DNA of 64,000 nucleotides from the NCBI GenBank assembly GCA_047974765.1, contig JBKECP010000009.1, positions 62,001-126,000 of the forward strand. The letters are read 5' to 3'. Positions 24,700 through 33,447 of the stretch are shown in pieces; positions within the stretch are counted from its first letter, which is position 1, and each line of letters starts with the position of its first letter. This DNA comes from JBKECP01 sp047974765. GTDB lineage: Bacteria > Pseudomonadota > Gammaproteobacteria > Pseudomonadales > Halieaceae. The notes below the pieces were generated by a model that saw only the letters and a program-made list of their open reading frames with translations, ran no database searches and was not told where the DNA came from. The position numbers were made by a program, and so were the translations under genes.

Positions 24700-26547
24700 A
24701 TGAGTAAACCTTCGATTTTGCGCCGTTTTTTTTCGGGGCTTTGGCGCACTATCACCTGGCTGCGGGTGGCGCTGGCCAATATTCTGTTCCTGTTTTTTTT
24801 GGTGGTGGTTTATCTGTTGTTCAGAGACAGCGGGCCTGAACTGCTGCCGCCACAGGCTGCACTGCTGCTGAATCCGATTGGCTATGTGGTTGATCAGCGC
24901 ACGCCTGTAGATCCTTATACGGCTTTTTTTTCCGAGCCTAATCCAGCCAACCATGAAGTGGTTTTACAGGATGTTATCGATGCTATTGATTACGCTACAG
25001 ATGATCCTGCTATCACGGTTTTAGTGATGGAACTGGATAACCTGATGAGTGTTGGAATCAGTAAAACCAATGAAATTTCAAAGGCGCTGGAGCGTTTTCG
25101 CGCTACGGGTAAACCAATAATCGCCCGTGGTGATTACTACAGTCAGGATCAGTACCTGCTGGCCAGTCAGGCTGATACGGTTTTAATGCATCCATTTGGT
25201 GGTGTGGCGCTGGAGGGTTTTAGCAGTTATCGCAATTACTATCAGCAGGCATTGGAAAAATTGTCGGTCAATATGCATGTGTTCAAGGCAGGTGAGCATA
25301 AGTCAATAGCCGAACCTTTTATTCGTAATGATATGTCATCGGCTGAACGTGAGATTACCCAGCGCTGGCTCGACAGCTTGTGGCAGCACTATAGCCGTGA
25401 CATAGAGAGCCGCCGCGTACTTGAAAGCGGCACCGTTAACGATTATGTCAACCGCTATGCTGCGATACTGGAAGCACATCAGGGTGATATGGGGGCTGCC
25501 GCCTTCGATGTTGGTCTGGTAGACCAGCTGGTGTTGCGGGGTGCCTCCAATGATTATATTGCTGGTGCGGTGGGGGCTTATGATGATGACGGGCAGTATC
25601 AGGCTGTACCGTTTGAGGAATATGTATTGCGTAAGCGCCCCTTGCAGCTGGCAGCCGTGACAGCTCCTCGTATTGCGGTAGTTACGGCTGAGGGCGATAT
25701 TATGCCGGGCGAACAGCCACCGGGGACTATTGGTGGCGATACTCTGGCACGACTGATTTACGAAACGGCCGGAGCTGAGGGTATCAAGGCTATCGTGCTG
25801 AGGATTAACAGTGGTGGTGGCAGTGTGTTTGCCTCGGAAGTTATTCGCCAGGCGATAACGGAAGTGCAGTCGCAGGGTTTGCCAGTGGTTGTCTCTATGG
25901 GAGCCGTTGCCGCCTCGGGCGGTTACTACATCGCTGCCGGTGCTGATTTGATTTATGCCACACCAACAACGATTACCGGCAGTATCGGTGTGTTTGCTGC
26001 TTTCCCGACGATTGACGGTCTTATGAATCGTATGGGGGTGCATACTGATGGCGTGGGAACTACCGAACTGGCGGGTTCTTTGCGCGTTGATCGCCCACTC
26101 AATGAGCAGCTTGCAAGTGTACTCACCCAGTCAGTGGAAAATACCTACAGTAAATTTTTGACACTGGTGGCAGAAGGCCGCGGGATGACAGTGGAAGAGG
26201 TGGACGCCCTTGCCCAGGGTCGGGTTTGGAGTGCCGCCGATGCCAAAGATAAGGGGCTGCTTGATCGGCTCGGCAGTCTGGAAGAAGCCATTGCTGCCGC
26301 TGCTGAACTGGCTGGCCTGGAGGATTATGAGGTGGAGCATGTCCACCCAGTACTGTCGCCGCAGGAGCAATTGCTGCAACAGCTGGCTCAGCAGATGAAA
26401 GGGTCAACGCGGATACCTGTGGGTGCTCACTCAGCGACGTTGCAACTACTGCTGACACCGCTAAACAGCGCCGCCACGATGCTTGCTTCGCTACAGGATC
26501 CTGCTCACCTGTATATGCGTTGTGTATCCTGCGGGCCGAACCTCTGA
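24700..26547 (+). CDS. sppA: Signal peptide peptidase SppA, 67K type
   Basis: An inner-membrane serine protease degrading cleaved signal peptides. The 615 residues match the long enterobacterial form with two repeated domains. A transmembrane helix spans residues 22-45. The catalytic Lys is K201 in 'FKAGEHKSIAEPF' of the first domain and the nucleophile is S406 in 'GAVAASGGYYIAAG' of the second, equivalent to K209/S409 of E. coli. It is the last gene of the ArsC-like/wrbA/DUF2069/sppA run and converges on an RND pump gene 16 bp away, without an obvious terminator. Confidence 0.95.
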   Translation: MSKPSILRRFFSGLWRTITWLRVALANILFLFFLVVVYLLFRDSGPELLPPQAALLLNPIGYVVDQRTPVDPYTAFFSEPNPANHEVVLQDVIDAIDYATDDPAITVLVMELDNLMSVGISKTNEISKALERFRATGKPIIARGDYYSQDQYLLASQADTVLMHPFGGVALEGFSSYRNYYQQALEKLSVNMHVFKAGEHKSIAEPFIRNDMSSAEREITQRWLDSLWQHYSRDIESRRVLESGTVNDYVNRYAAILEAHQGDMGAAAFDVGLVDQLVLRGASNDYIAGAVGAYDDDGQYQAVPFEEYVLRKRPLQLAAVTAPRIAVVTAEGDIMPGEQPPGTIGGDTLARLIYETAGAEGIKAIVLRINSGGGSVFASEVIRQAITEVQSQGLPVVVSMGAVAASGGYYIAAGADLIYATPTTITGSIGVFAAFPTIDGLMNRMGVHTDGVGTTELAGSLRVDRPLNEQLASVLTQSVENTYSKFLTLVAEGRGMTVEEVDALAQGRVWSAADAKDKGLLDRLGSLEEAIAAAAELAGLEDYEVEHVHPVLSPQEQLLQQLAQQMKGSTRIPVGAHSATLQLLLTPLNSAATMLASLQDPAHLYMRCVSCGPNL

Positions 26548-26563
26548 CCTGGTTCGGTTTGGC

Positions 26564-29500
26564 TTATCTGCATATTGCTTGTGCTTCAGCCTGGCCCGCT
26601 CGCCAGCGGGTCAGATCATCCAGAATCATGTAGAGGCTGGGCACCAGCAGCAGCGTGATAATGGTTGCAAAGACAATACCAAAGGCCAGTGAGATTGCCA
26701 TAGGTACAATGGCTTGTGCCTGTGCGCTGCGTTCAAGCAGCATGGGAGCCAGCCCAAAAAATGTGGTCAACGAGGTTAGTAAAATAGCGCGAAAGCGATA
26801 GCGTCCGGCGGCCATAACAGCCTCGAAGGTGCTTTTGCCTTCGCGCACAGCACGATTGATATAATCAACCAGAATCAGGCTGTCATTTACCACCACCCCG
26901 GACAGGGCGATCACCCCCATCAATGACATCATCGACAAAACATGGCCGGTGATCCAGTGGCCCACGACTGCACCGATAAAGCCAAAAGGAATTACTCCCA
27001 TAATAATCAGTGGTTGCAGATAGGATTTGGTTGGAATAGCCAGCAGGGCATAAATACCAAATAAAGACAGGATCATACCGATCATCATACTGCGCGCCAT
27101 TTTTTTCTCTTCATCGGCCAGCCCGCTGATACCCCAGCTTAAGCCGGGGTATTTTGCCAATAGCCCGGGAATAATCCGTTGTTCCAGATCAGCCATTACC
27201 CGGCCCGGCTCAACCAGCCGGGTATCGGCTTCGGCGGTAATTTCTGCTGCGCGCTGGAAATTGATATGGGTAGCTTTAAGTAGCCCTTGTTCCACCCGCA
27301 GGCGGGCAACAGTACTGAAAGGTACTTCTGTTCCATCAGGTGTACGAATAAACATATCATCCAGACTGCCGATAGATTCCCGATCAGTTTTGGGATAACG
27401 CACCATCACACGAATTTCATTAATGCCCCGCTGAATCCGCTGGGCTTCAGCGCCATAAAAAGCGTGACGTACCTGACGGACAAGGTCGAGCCGGGTCAAA
27501 CCCAGTGCTTCGCCCTCGGGTAGCAGATCAATGTGAAATTCATCACGGGTATCGCTGGCACCGTTGCGTAGATCGTAAAGTCCATGGTAATGGCTCATGG
27601 CGGCTTTGAGTTCTTCAGAGGCGGCGCGCAGCGTGTTGAAATCCCTATGCATCAGGTCGATAGCAATTTCAGGGCCGATCTGAGGGCCATCCTCAGTGGA
27701 TATGGAAACAACTTCAGCTCCGTGAATAGTACCGATGCTATCACGCCAAAGCTGTTCAATTTCAAGGGTGCTCAGTTTGCGCTGATCTTCCTTGGTCAGT
27801 TCTACATCAATGCCGCCACTGGTACGGTTACTGCCATAGGCAAAGACATGTTTGACCAATACATCATCATTGCCGGATTGAAGCTGATAGTTCTTTTCAA
27901 GCTGGTAAAGGCTGTCAACGATGGATTCAATAGTTGCGATCGTGCGGTCCTCGGGTGTACCTTCTGTCATTGTCAGGTCAACATGCAGAAACTCACCGGG
28001 TACGCTGTGGGATAACACGGTGCGAACAACCCCGCCAACAAGCAGGCCGCTGCACAGTATCAGCATTGATAAAAAACTGGCAAGAGTGACATAGCGATTG
28101 CGGATGCAGCGTTCAACAAAGGGGCTGTAATGGTCTTCAATAAAGTATCGAAGGCGCCGGTTTGTTGCCACTTGCAGGCGGTCTATAAATAACAGGATAC
28201 GGTTGCGGGGCGGGCGACTGTGGGCAATGTGAGCAGGCAGAATCCATTTTGATTCTATCAGTGAAAATATCAGGCACAGAATAACCACCCAGCCACAGGC
28301 GGCGGGCAGGGCAGCGAAGATACCATCCACAAAAAGGGTGGGGGCAAAGGCCACAATGGTGGTGAGTACGCCAAAAGTGGCAGGCATGGATACCCGGTGA
28401 ACACCGTGAATTACGTTGTCGATAGTATGACCAAGACGTTCGGTTTCAGAAAAGGCACTTTCACCCATGATAATGGCATCGTCCACAACGATACCCAGCA
28501 CCAGAATAAAACCAAAGATACTAACCATATTCAGCGAAGCGTGAATATAGGGCGTGTTGATCAGAGCCATTGCGCCCAGAAAGCACACAGGAATGCCCAA
28601 CATGACCCAAAAGGCCAGTTTGATCTCTAAAAACAAAGCCAGAGTAATAAATACCAGCAGCGCACCCATAGCCAGATTTTTGAACATCATGTCCAGGCGG
28701 CCTTCGAGGTAGAAGGTAATGTCTGCCCAGATTTCCAGGCTGACACCCTCTGCCAGCAGTTTCCGCTTCTGCTCGACATAGGCTTTGGTGAGATTAGCGG
28801 TGTCGATAATATCCTGCTCGCCCATGGCGAACACTTCAAGTCCCAGGGAGTATTCACCGTTGAAGGATGAAAAGCCCCGAACCTCCTCGAAACCATCCTT
28901 GATAGTGGCAATGTCTCCAAGTAACAGGCGGGTGCCATCGGCAAAGGTCTTGAGGGCAATTTTTTCAAAATCACTTTGCACATAAGCCTGACCCAGGGTG
29001 CGTAAGGCAATATCGCCATGCTCTGTGCGCACCGAACCTGCGGGTAGATCAAGGGAGGAGCGGGCAATGGTATTGGCGATATCTTCCAGTGTCAGATGGT
29101 ATTCGCGCAGCAGTTCCTCTGATATTTCAATAGCAATTTCATAATTGCGATCACCGGCGATATTAATGGCAGAAACCTCGGGAATAGCCAGTAATTCGCG
29201 GCGGATTTCCTCGGCCATATCCTTCATGCTGCGTTCGTCCAGATCACCGGAAAGTTGCAATATCAAGGCGGGAAAAAGCAGTTCCGGCAAGTTGATGATC
29301 GGTTTTTCAGCATCTTCGGGAAAGGAGTGTATGGCATCGATACGGTTCTTGAGATCACCAAGCAGCAGGGTTATATCGGTGCCGTCCTGTGGCTCAACCA
29401 TGATGCGGGCGTGGGATTCCACGGCGTCTGATTCGACGCGTTTAATGCCATCGATGTCATTAATAGCTTCTTCGACTTTAAGCACGATGCCCTGTTCGAC

Positions 29501-29692
29501 TTCTTCTGGTGGTGCGCCAGGGTAGGAAATATCGATAAAAATCAATTCCAGATCAAAACTGGGAAACATCGCCCGCTGAATATTGGTTGCTGATGTAAAA
29601 CCGATCACCATGATGATGATCATCAGTAAATTGGCCGCTACCGGGTTGTGGGCAAACCAGGCAATAACGCCTTTGTGGGTGTCAGTATTCAT
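26564..29692 (-). CDS. RND efflux transporter permease (pump A)
   Basis: A 1042-residue, 12-helix, proton-driven inner-membrane pump of the HAE1-like RND group. 'HNPVAANLLMIIIM' forms TM1, two large periplasmic loops follow TM1 and TM7, and the TM4 proton-relay pair is 'LGIVVDDAIIMGES'. In TM10, 'GVVVNDSLILVDY' replaces the AcrB Lys region with Asn-Asp-Ser, typical of the less studied multidrug/metabolite subgroup. It overlaps by 4 bp the adaptor gene encoded just before it. No outer-membrane factor gene is nearby, so it must share a TolC-like channel encoded elsewhere. Substrate unknown. Confidence 0.92.
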   Translation of the reverse strand: MNTDTHKGVIAWFAHNPVAANLLMIIIMVIGFTSATNIQRAMFPSFDLELIFIDISYPGAPPEEVEQGIVLKVEEAINDIDGIKRVESDAVESHARIMVEPQDGTDITLLLGDLKNRIDAIHSFPEDAEKPIINLPELLFPALILQLSGDLDERSMKDMAEEIRRELLAIPEVSAINIAGDRNYEIAIEISEELLREYHLTLEDIANTIARSSLDLPAGSVRTEHGDIALRTLGQAYVQSDFEKIALKTFADGTRLLLGDIATIKDGFEEVRGFSSFNGEYSLGLEVFAMGEQDIIDTANLTKAYVEQKRKLLAEGVSLEIWADITFYLEGRLDMMFKNLAMGALLVFITLALFLEIKLAFWVMLGIPVCFLGAMALINTPYIHASLNMVSIFGFILVLGIVVDDAIIMGESAFSETERLGHTIDNVIHGVHRVSMPATFGVLTTIVAFAPTLFVDGIFAALPAACGWVVILCLIFSLIESKWILPAHIAHSRPPRNRILLFIDRLQVATNRRLRYFIEDHYSPFVERCIRNRYVTLASFLSMLILCSGLLVGGVVRTVLSHSVPGEFLHVDLTMTEGTPEDRTIATIESIVDSLYQLEKNYQLQSGNDDVLVKHVFAYGSNRTSGGIDVELTKEDQRKLSTLEIEQLWRDSIGTIHGAEVVSISTEDGPQIGPEIAIDLMHRDFNTLRAASEELKAAMSHYHGLYDLRNGASDTRDEFHIDLLPEGEALGLTRLDLVRQVRHAFYGAEAQRIQRGINEIRVMVRYPKTDRESIGSLDDMFIRTPDGTEVPFSTVARLRVEQGLLKATHINFQRAAEITAEADTRLVEPGRVMADLEQRIIPGLLAKYPGLSWGISGLADEEKKMARSMMIGMILSLFGIYALLAIPTKSYLQPLIIMGVIPFGFIGAVVGHWITGHVLSMMSLMGVIALSGVVVNDSLILVDYINRAVREGKSTFEAVMAAGRYRFRAILLTSLTTFFGLAPMLLERSAQAQAIVPMAISLAFGIVFATIITLLLVPSLYMILDDLTRWRAGQAEAQAICR

Positions 29693-30966
29693 GGACTGTG
29701 GTTGAGTGTTGTGGGGGCAGCCGGTTTATCTGTACGCTCATTTAACAGGTTCTGGTGCAGTTCACTGCTGTTGACGGTCGATAGAATATCAACCATTGAA
29801 CCGGCCAATGAGCCATCGAGGTTGGTCAGGCATACCCGCTCACCTTCCTTGAGGCCGCTAACGACATAAATCACTTCGCTGCCGGCACGCAGCACTTCAA
29901 CCTGACGATTGCGCAGATAATTATCGCTGTCGATGACCCATAAGGTATTACCGGAGCGCAACAAGCGCCGGGGTAATACGATTAAATCATCCATTTGGCG
30001 GCCTTCAATAGTGGCATTAACGAACGTGCCCACCCGCAAAGGCGGGCGTTCAGGGTGTTTGAGTGCATAAGGATCTTCAATGCGGGCAACGGTGTACAGC
30101 ACCCGGGAGCGCTCATCAAAAACACCTTCACTGCGGTGTAGCCGGGCCTGCCAATGTGTTGTGATACCGCCGATATCGACCGACAGATCAATAGCCCTGA
30201 CTTGCTCATAACCGGCCAGCCCTGGCAGGTCGAGATAATCCAGTTTGCTCTGGGGTATGGGCAGGCGCACTTCGGCGTAGTCAATCGAGAAAATGGTGGC
30301 CACGGTTGAGCCTGGCGCCAGATATTGCCCTAATTCTGCTGCCTTGCTGCTGATTATAGCGGCGTAGGGTGCCCGGATAATCGTGCGTTCCAGATTGTCC
30401 CGGGCAGTATCCAGATTGGCTTGTGCTGCCAGCAATTCAGATTTTGCCTGTGCCAATTGTGGTTTGCGCAAATACAGCGCTTTGGCTTCATCACTGCGCT
30501 GGCTGCCTGCCGGCAGTTTTTTCCACTCTTGCAGTGCAACTTCAGCACGACCCTTTTCCTGGGCGAGAGCACTTTCAGCAGAAGCTACAGCAGCCTGTGC
30601 CCGCAACAATGCGGTGCGATAATCGCGGGGATCGATGCGCAACAGCATCTGTCCCTTGTCGATAAAACCGCCCACGTTAAATTCAGCGGCCACCTCGGTA
30701 ACGCGCCCGGCCACCTCTGCTACCAAGGTGGTTTGATGTAGAGGTGTCACAGTGCCCTGGATGCTGACCGGGATGCGTACACTCTCTTTTTCAACACTAA
30801 CAACATCGACGGTTACGACTTCGGCTGCGGGTTCGGAAATTTCCGCCTGAGGACGATTTTTATACAGTAGAAAGGTTGCTCCTGCGGCAAGTGTAAGCAG
30901 TAGCAGTGAAATGAATACTTGTCGAAATTTATTGGCCACGGTGTTATCTGTTGTCTGCACACGCAT
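29689..30966 (-). CDS. RND efflux periplasmic adaptor (pump A)
   Basis: A 425-residue membrane fusion protein. An N-terminal anchor spans residues 13-34. The lipoyl/barrel-sandwich half 'GTVTPLHQTTLVAEVAGRV' is followed by an alpha-helical hairpin (about 115-190, Ala/Gln/Glu-rich, longer than average) and the returning lipoyl half 'TIIRAPYAAIISSKAAELGQYLAPG'. The beta-barrel and membrane-proximal domains follow, ending in a low-complexity tail. The start codon (ATG 30966-30964) lies inside a 34-bp palindrome, which suggests control of transcription or translation at this point. It is the first gene of the adaptor-permease pair. Confidence 0.9.
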   Translation of the reverse strand: MRVQTTDNTVANKFRQVFISLLLLTLAAGATFLLYKNRPQAEISEPAAEVVTVDVVSVEKESVRIPVSIQGTVTPLHQTTLVAEVAGRVTEVAAEFNVGGFIDKGQMLLRIDPRDYRTALLRAQAAVASAESALAQEKGRAEVALQEWKKLPAGSQRSDEAKALYLRKPQLAQAKSELLAAQANLDTARDNLERTIIRAPYAAIISSKAAELGQYLAPGSTVATIFSIDYAEVRLPIPQSKLDYLDLPGLAGYEQVRAIDLSVDIGGITTHWQARLHRSEGVFDERSRVLYTVARIEDPYALKHPERPPLRVGTFVNATIEGRQMDDLIVLPRRLLRSGNTLWVIDSDNYLRNRQVEVLRAGSEVIYVVSGLKEGERVCLTNLDGSLAGSMVDILSTVNSSELHQNLLNERTDKPAAPTTLNHSP

Positions 30967-30994
30967 CTTCGCCGCTATAGCTGCGAAGATGCGT
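30961..30994. promoter_or_regulatory. 34-bp near-perfect palindrome over the RND adaptor start codon
   Basis: ACGCATCTTCGC at 30961-30972 is the exact reverse complement of GCGAAGATGCGT at 30983-30994. The 10 bases between contain GCTATAGC, itself a palindrome; only one pair (C/T) fails across the full 34 bp. The adaptor ATG is inside the downstream arm. It could be a repressor operator or an mRNA hairpin that hides the start codon. Confidence 0.7.
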
Positions 30995-31076
30995 GTTGAG
31001 TGAGTTGGCAGTTATATCACATGAAGCACAACATGCCTGTGAAAACTTACACTTTTACACTCCCTGCAATTTTGTT

Positions 31077-31928
31077 TTAAGCCGCCCTGCTGCTTGATGG
31101 TTTGTCTGGTTGTGGCCCTTTTGGCAGATGCACATCCATCTGCGGATAGGGAATACTGATACCTTCAGCATCAAAACGCTGTTTGACCGTTTCGGTGGTG
31201 TCCCACAGTACATTCCAGTAGTCGGCAGACTTTACCCAGGGGCGAACGATGAAATTAACCGAAGAGTCAGCCAGTTCTCCAAGGGCAATGACTGGTTCCG
31301 GATCCTTCAGTATACGTTCGTCAGCGTTGATAATGTCTTGTAGAGTTTGCTTGGCTTTGCGGATGTCATCATCGTAGGAGATACCAAAAATCATGTCTAC
31401 CCGGCGGGTCGAACGGGCTGAGTAGTTGATAATGTTATTGGCCAGAATGGCGCCATTGGGCACAATCACTTCCTTGTTATCCGGCGTGATCAGGGTGGTT
31501 GTAAAAATGCTGATGGTATCGACGGTGCCACTACCTCCGGCGACCTCTACAAAATCACCCTTGGTAAAGGGGCGAAAGATAATCAATAGTACACCAGCGG
31601 CAAAGTTGGCCAGCGAACCCTGCAATGCCAGGCCAATAGCCAGACCGGCAGCACCAAGCAGGGCAATCAGTGATGTTGTGTCAACACCGAGCTGGCTGAG
31701 TGCGGCGATTATGACAAACAACAGCAGTATCCAGCGGATGATTGAGCCGACAAAACGCACCAGCACTTCATCCATTTTGCGCCTGGTCATTACCTTGTCG
31801 ATCATGCTGACCAGCCAGGCAACAACGATGCGGCCAAGGATAAAAATAACCAGTGCCAGGGTGATCTTGATACCCCAGGGGATAACATAGGTTTCAATCA
31901 ATGTGTTGATGTCAATATTGTTGAGCAT
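31077..31928 (-). CDS. mscS: Small-conductance mechanosensitive channel, MscS family
   Basis: A 283-residue channel that opens under membrane tension to release solutes. Three N-terminal helices span roughly residues 15-120. The pore-lining TM3 is 'GLAIGLALQGSLANFAAGVLL' in its Gly/Ala-packed form. The beta domain 'GDFVEVAGGSGTVDTISIFTTTLIT' and 'PNGAILANNIINYS' follow, then the mixed C-terminal domain. The length is close to E. coli MscS (286). It sits alone between two RND pairs on the same strand. A link to the pumps is not implied. Confidence 0.93.
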   Translation of the reverse strand: MLNNIDINTLIETYVIPWGIKITLALVIFILGRIVVAWLVSMIDKVMTRRKMDEVLVRFVGSIIRWILLLFVIIAALSQLGVDTTSLIALLGAAGLAIGLALQGSLANFAAGVLLIIFRPFTKGDFVEVAGGSGTVDTISIFTTTLITPDNKEVIVPNGAILANNIINYSARSTRRVDMIFGISYDDDIRKAKQTLQDIINADERILKDPEPVIALGELADSSVNFIVRPWVKSADYWNVLWDTTETVKQRFDAEGISIPYPQMDVHLPKGPQPDKPSSSRAA

Positions 31929-32007
31929 GCCTGTTTCCTGTGTGTAATTTAACGGGGCGTGAATTTAGCCAAATATCAGCTGCCGATACAAATATCCTTA
32001 TCGTTTA

Positions 32008-32044
32008 TTATTAACCATGGCAACATGGATTGCCGGGTTAATAA
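32008..32044 (+). repeat. 37-bp minimal TTAACC/GGTTAA repeat unit
   Basis: TTATTAACC, then 14 bases (with ATGGCAACATGG), then GCCGGGTTAATAA. It has both end motifs of the repeat family with almost nothing between. It lies between the start of mscS and the end of the second RND adaptor gene, a 208-bp gap that holds two such units. Confidence 0.6.
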
Positions 32045-32106
32045 GAGAATATTAATGGATATCTATCAGATAATGATGGCTTTGCCTGCTGGATAAACTA
32101 CTTTTT

Positions 32107-32145
32107 AATATTAGCCTGGCTGTATAAATTGCCAGATTAATAATT
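32107..32145. repeat. Second minimal repeat unit, supplying the stop codon of the adaptor gene
   Basis: ATTAGCCTGGC and GCCAGATTAAT form an inverted repeat around about 11 bases. The right end overlaps the last codons of the adaptor gene: its TAA (minus strand, 32139-32137) is part of the GATTAATAAT end motif. Confidence 0.55.
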
Positions 32146-33447
32146 ATCGTCAGGATCTGCCTTTGTTTTGGGTGCCCCGGGTGTTGACATGCTGACCCGT
32201 AAGCCGTTGCTGGCCTGAGGCAGGCTGCTGGCCAGAATATGTGCTCCATGGTTTAGCTCGCTGGTTTGCACGATCATTTCGAGTTGCCCGCTGTCACTGC
32301 GCTGACCAACCAGGGTCACTGGTACTGCCCGCAGGCGTTCTTCTTCCACGATAAAAATCTGCTTGTTGTCGTACAGGCTCTGTGGTGGCAGGGCAATCAC
32401 CTGATCAATGGCAGGTAATTGTAGCTGTAATTGCAGTGTCCGACCCGGTTCCAGCTGATTGTTTGCGGGTAGCTGGAACAGGCCGTCAATGCCGGCACGG
32501 CCCGTATCCACCGCTGCGGCCAGCTCGCTCAGATTGACCTGCATCGAAACCGCAGGCAGATAAGCGCGCACAGGCTGCCCCATGGCCAGCGCCTGTTTGA
32601 GTGTGTTGACCTGGTGGGTGGGCAATGCGGCCCGAATCTGCAAGGTGGCACTGTCATAAACTTCCAGCAGAGGGCTGCCATGACTGACCCGATCACCCGG
32701 AGCAGTATGTAACTGCGATACCCTGCCGTCAAAGGGTGAGTAAATACGGGTGCGCTCAAGGCGCAATTGTTGTTCGGCCACGGCAGAGAGTGCGCTGTCG
32801 ACACTGGCCTGGGCACTGGCAAGACGCTGTGCATAACTGTCTGTCAGCGCCTGTTGGCGTGCCAGTTCGATGCCTTGACGGGCTACATCCTGAAGCGTGT
32901 TTTCAAGTTGTTCAGTTGCAATCAGTTGGCGCTGAATGAGTTGTTGCAAGCGCTCAGCCCTGGCTGAGGTCAGCTCAAACAATTGCTGCATATGTGTCAG
33001 TACACGGGTATCGGCCTGGTGATTACTGATAATGGTTGCCCGTTTTGACTCGGCATCTTTGAGCGCTGCTTCAAGTTGTTGCAGGCGCAGTGTTTCATCT
33101 GTCGGATCCAGGCTCAGCAAGAGCTGACCCTGTGTAATATGCTGACCTTCACGCACATGAATTTCCAAAACCTGCGCACTGATTGCACTGCTTAAATGGC
33201 TTGTGCGCGGGCTTTCGATCCGGCCAAAGAGAGCCAGCTCAGGCTGCAAGGTGGTGAAGTGAGCCTGTATTGTACTGATAGGCCACGCCTTTTCCTGCAC
33301 AAGGGGAAGTGGAGGGGTGGGCGCAGTGGCCATCAGAGAGACAGTACTTAAAACAGAGCCTGCCACGATCAGGAACAGTAACAGATTTTTGAGGCCTGGC
33401 AGCCAGAAGCCCTTATTTCTGGAGACAGTACTGGCAAGTGTATTCAT
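32137..33447 (-). CDS. RND efflux periplasmic adaptor (pump B)
   Basis: A 436-residue membrane fusion protein. A hydrophobic N-terminal anchor (about residues 18-42) comes first, then the lipoyl half 'ALFGRIESPRTSHLSSAISAQ' with 'VREGQHITQGQLLLSLD'. A long coiled-coil hairpin (about 110-215, Gln/Leu-rich) and the second lipoyl half 'RIYSPFDGRVSQLHTAPGDRV' follow, then the beta-barrel and C-terminal domains. It begins 4 bp inside the end of the permease gene, so here the adaptor comes second, the reverse of pump A. The stop codon lies within a repeat end. Confidence 0.9.
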   Translation of the reverse strand: MNTLASTVSRNKGFWLPGLKNLLLFLIVAGSVLSTVSLMATAPTPPLPLVQEKAWPISTIQAHFTTLQPELALFGRIESPRTSHLSSAISAQVLEIHVREGQHITQGQLLLSLDPTDETLRLQQLEAALKDAESKRATIISNHQADTRVLTHMQQLFELTSARAERLQQLIQRQLIATEQLENTLQDVARQGIELARQQALTDSYAQRLASAQASVDSALSAVAEQQLRLERTRIYSPFDGRVSQLHTAPGDRVSHGSPLLEVYDSATLQIRAALPTHQVNTLKQALAMGQPVRAYLPAVSMQVNLSELAAAVDTGRAGIDGLFQLPANNQLEPGRTLQLQLQLPAIDQVIALPPQSLYDNKQIFIVEEERLRAVPVTLVGQRSDSGQLEMIVQTSELNHGAHILASSLPQASNGLRVSMSTPGAPKTKADPDDNY

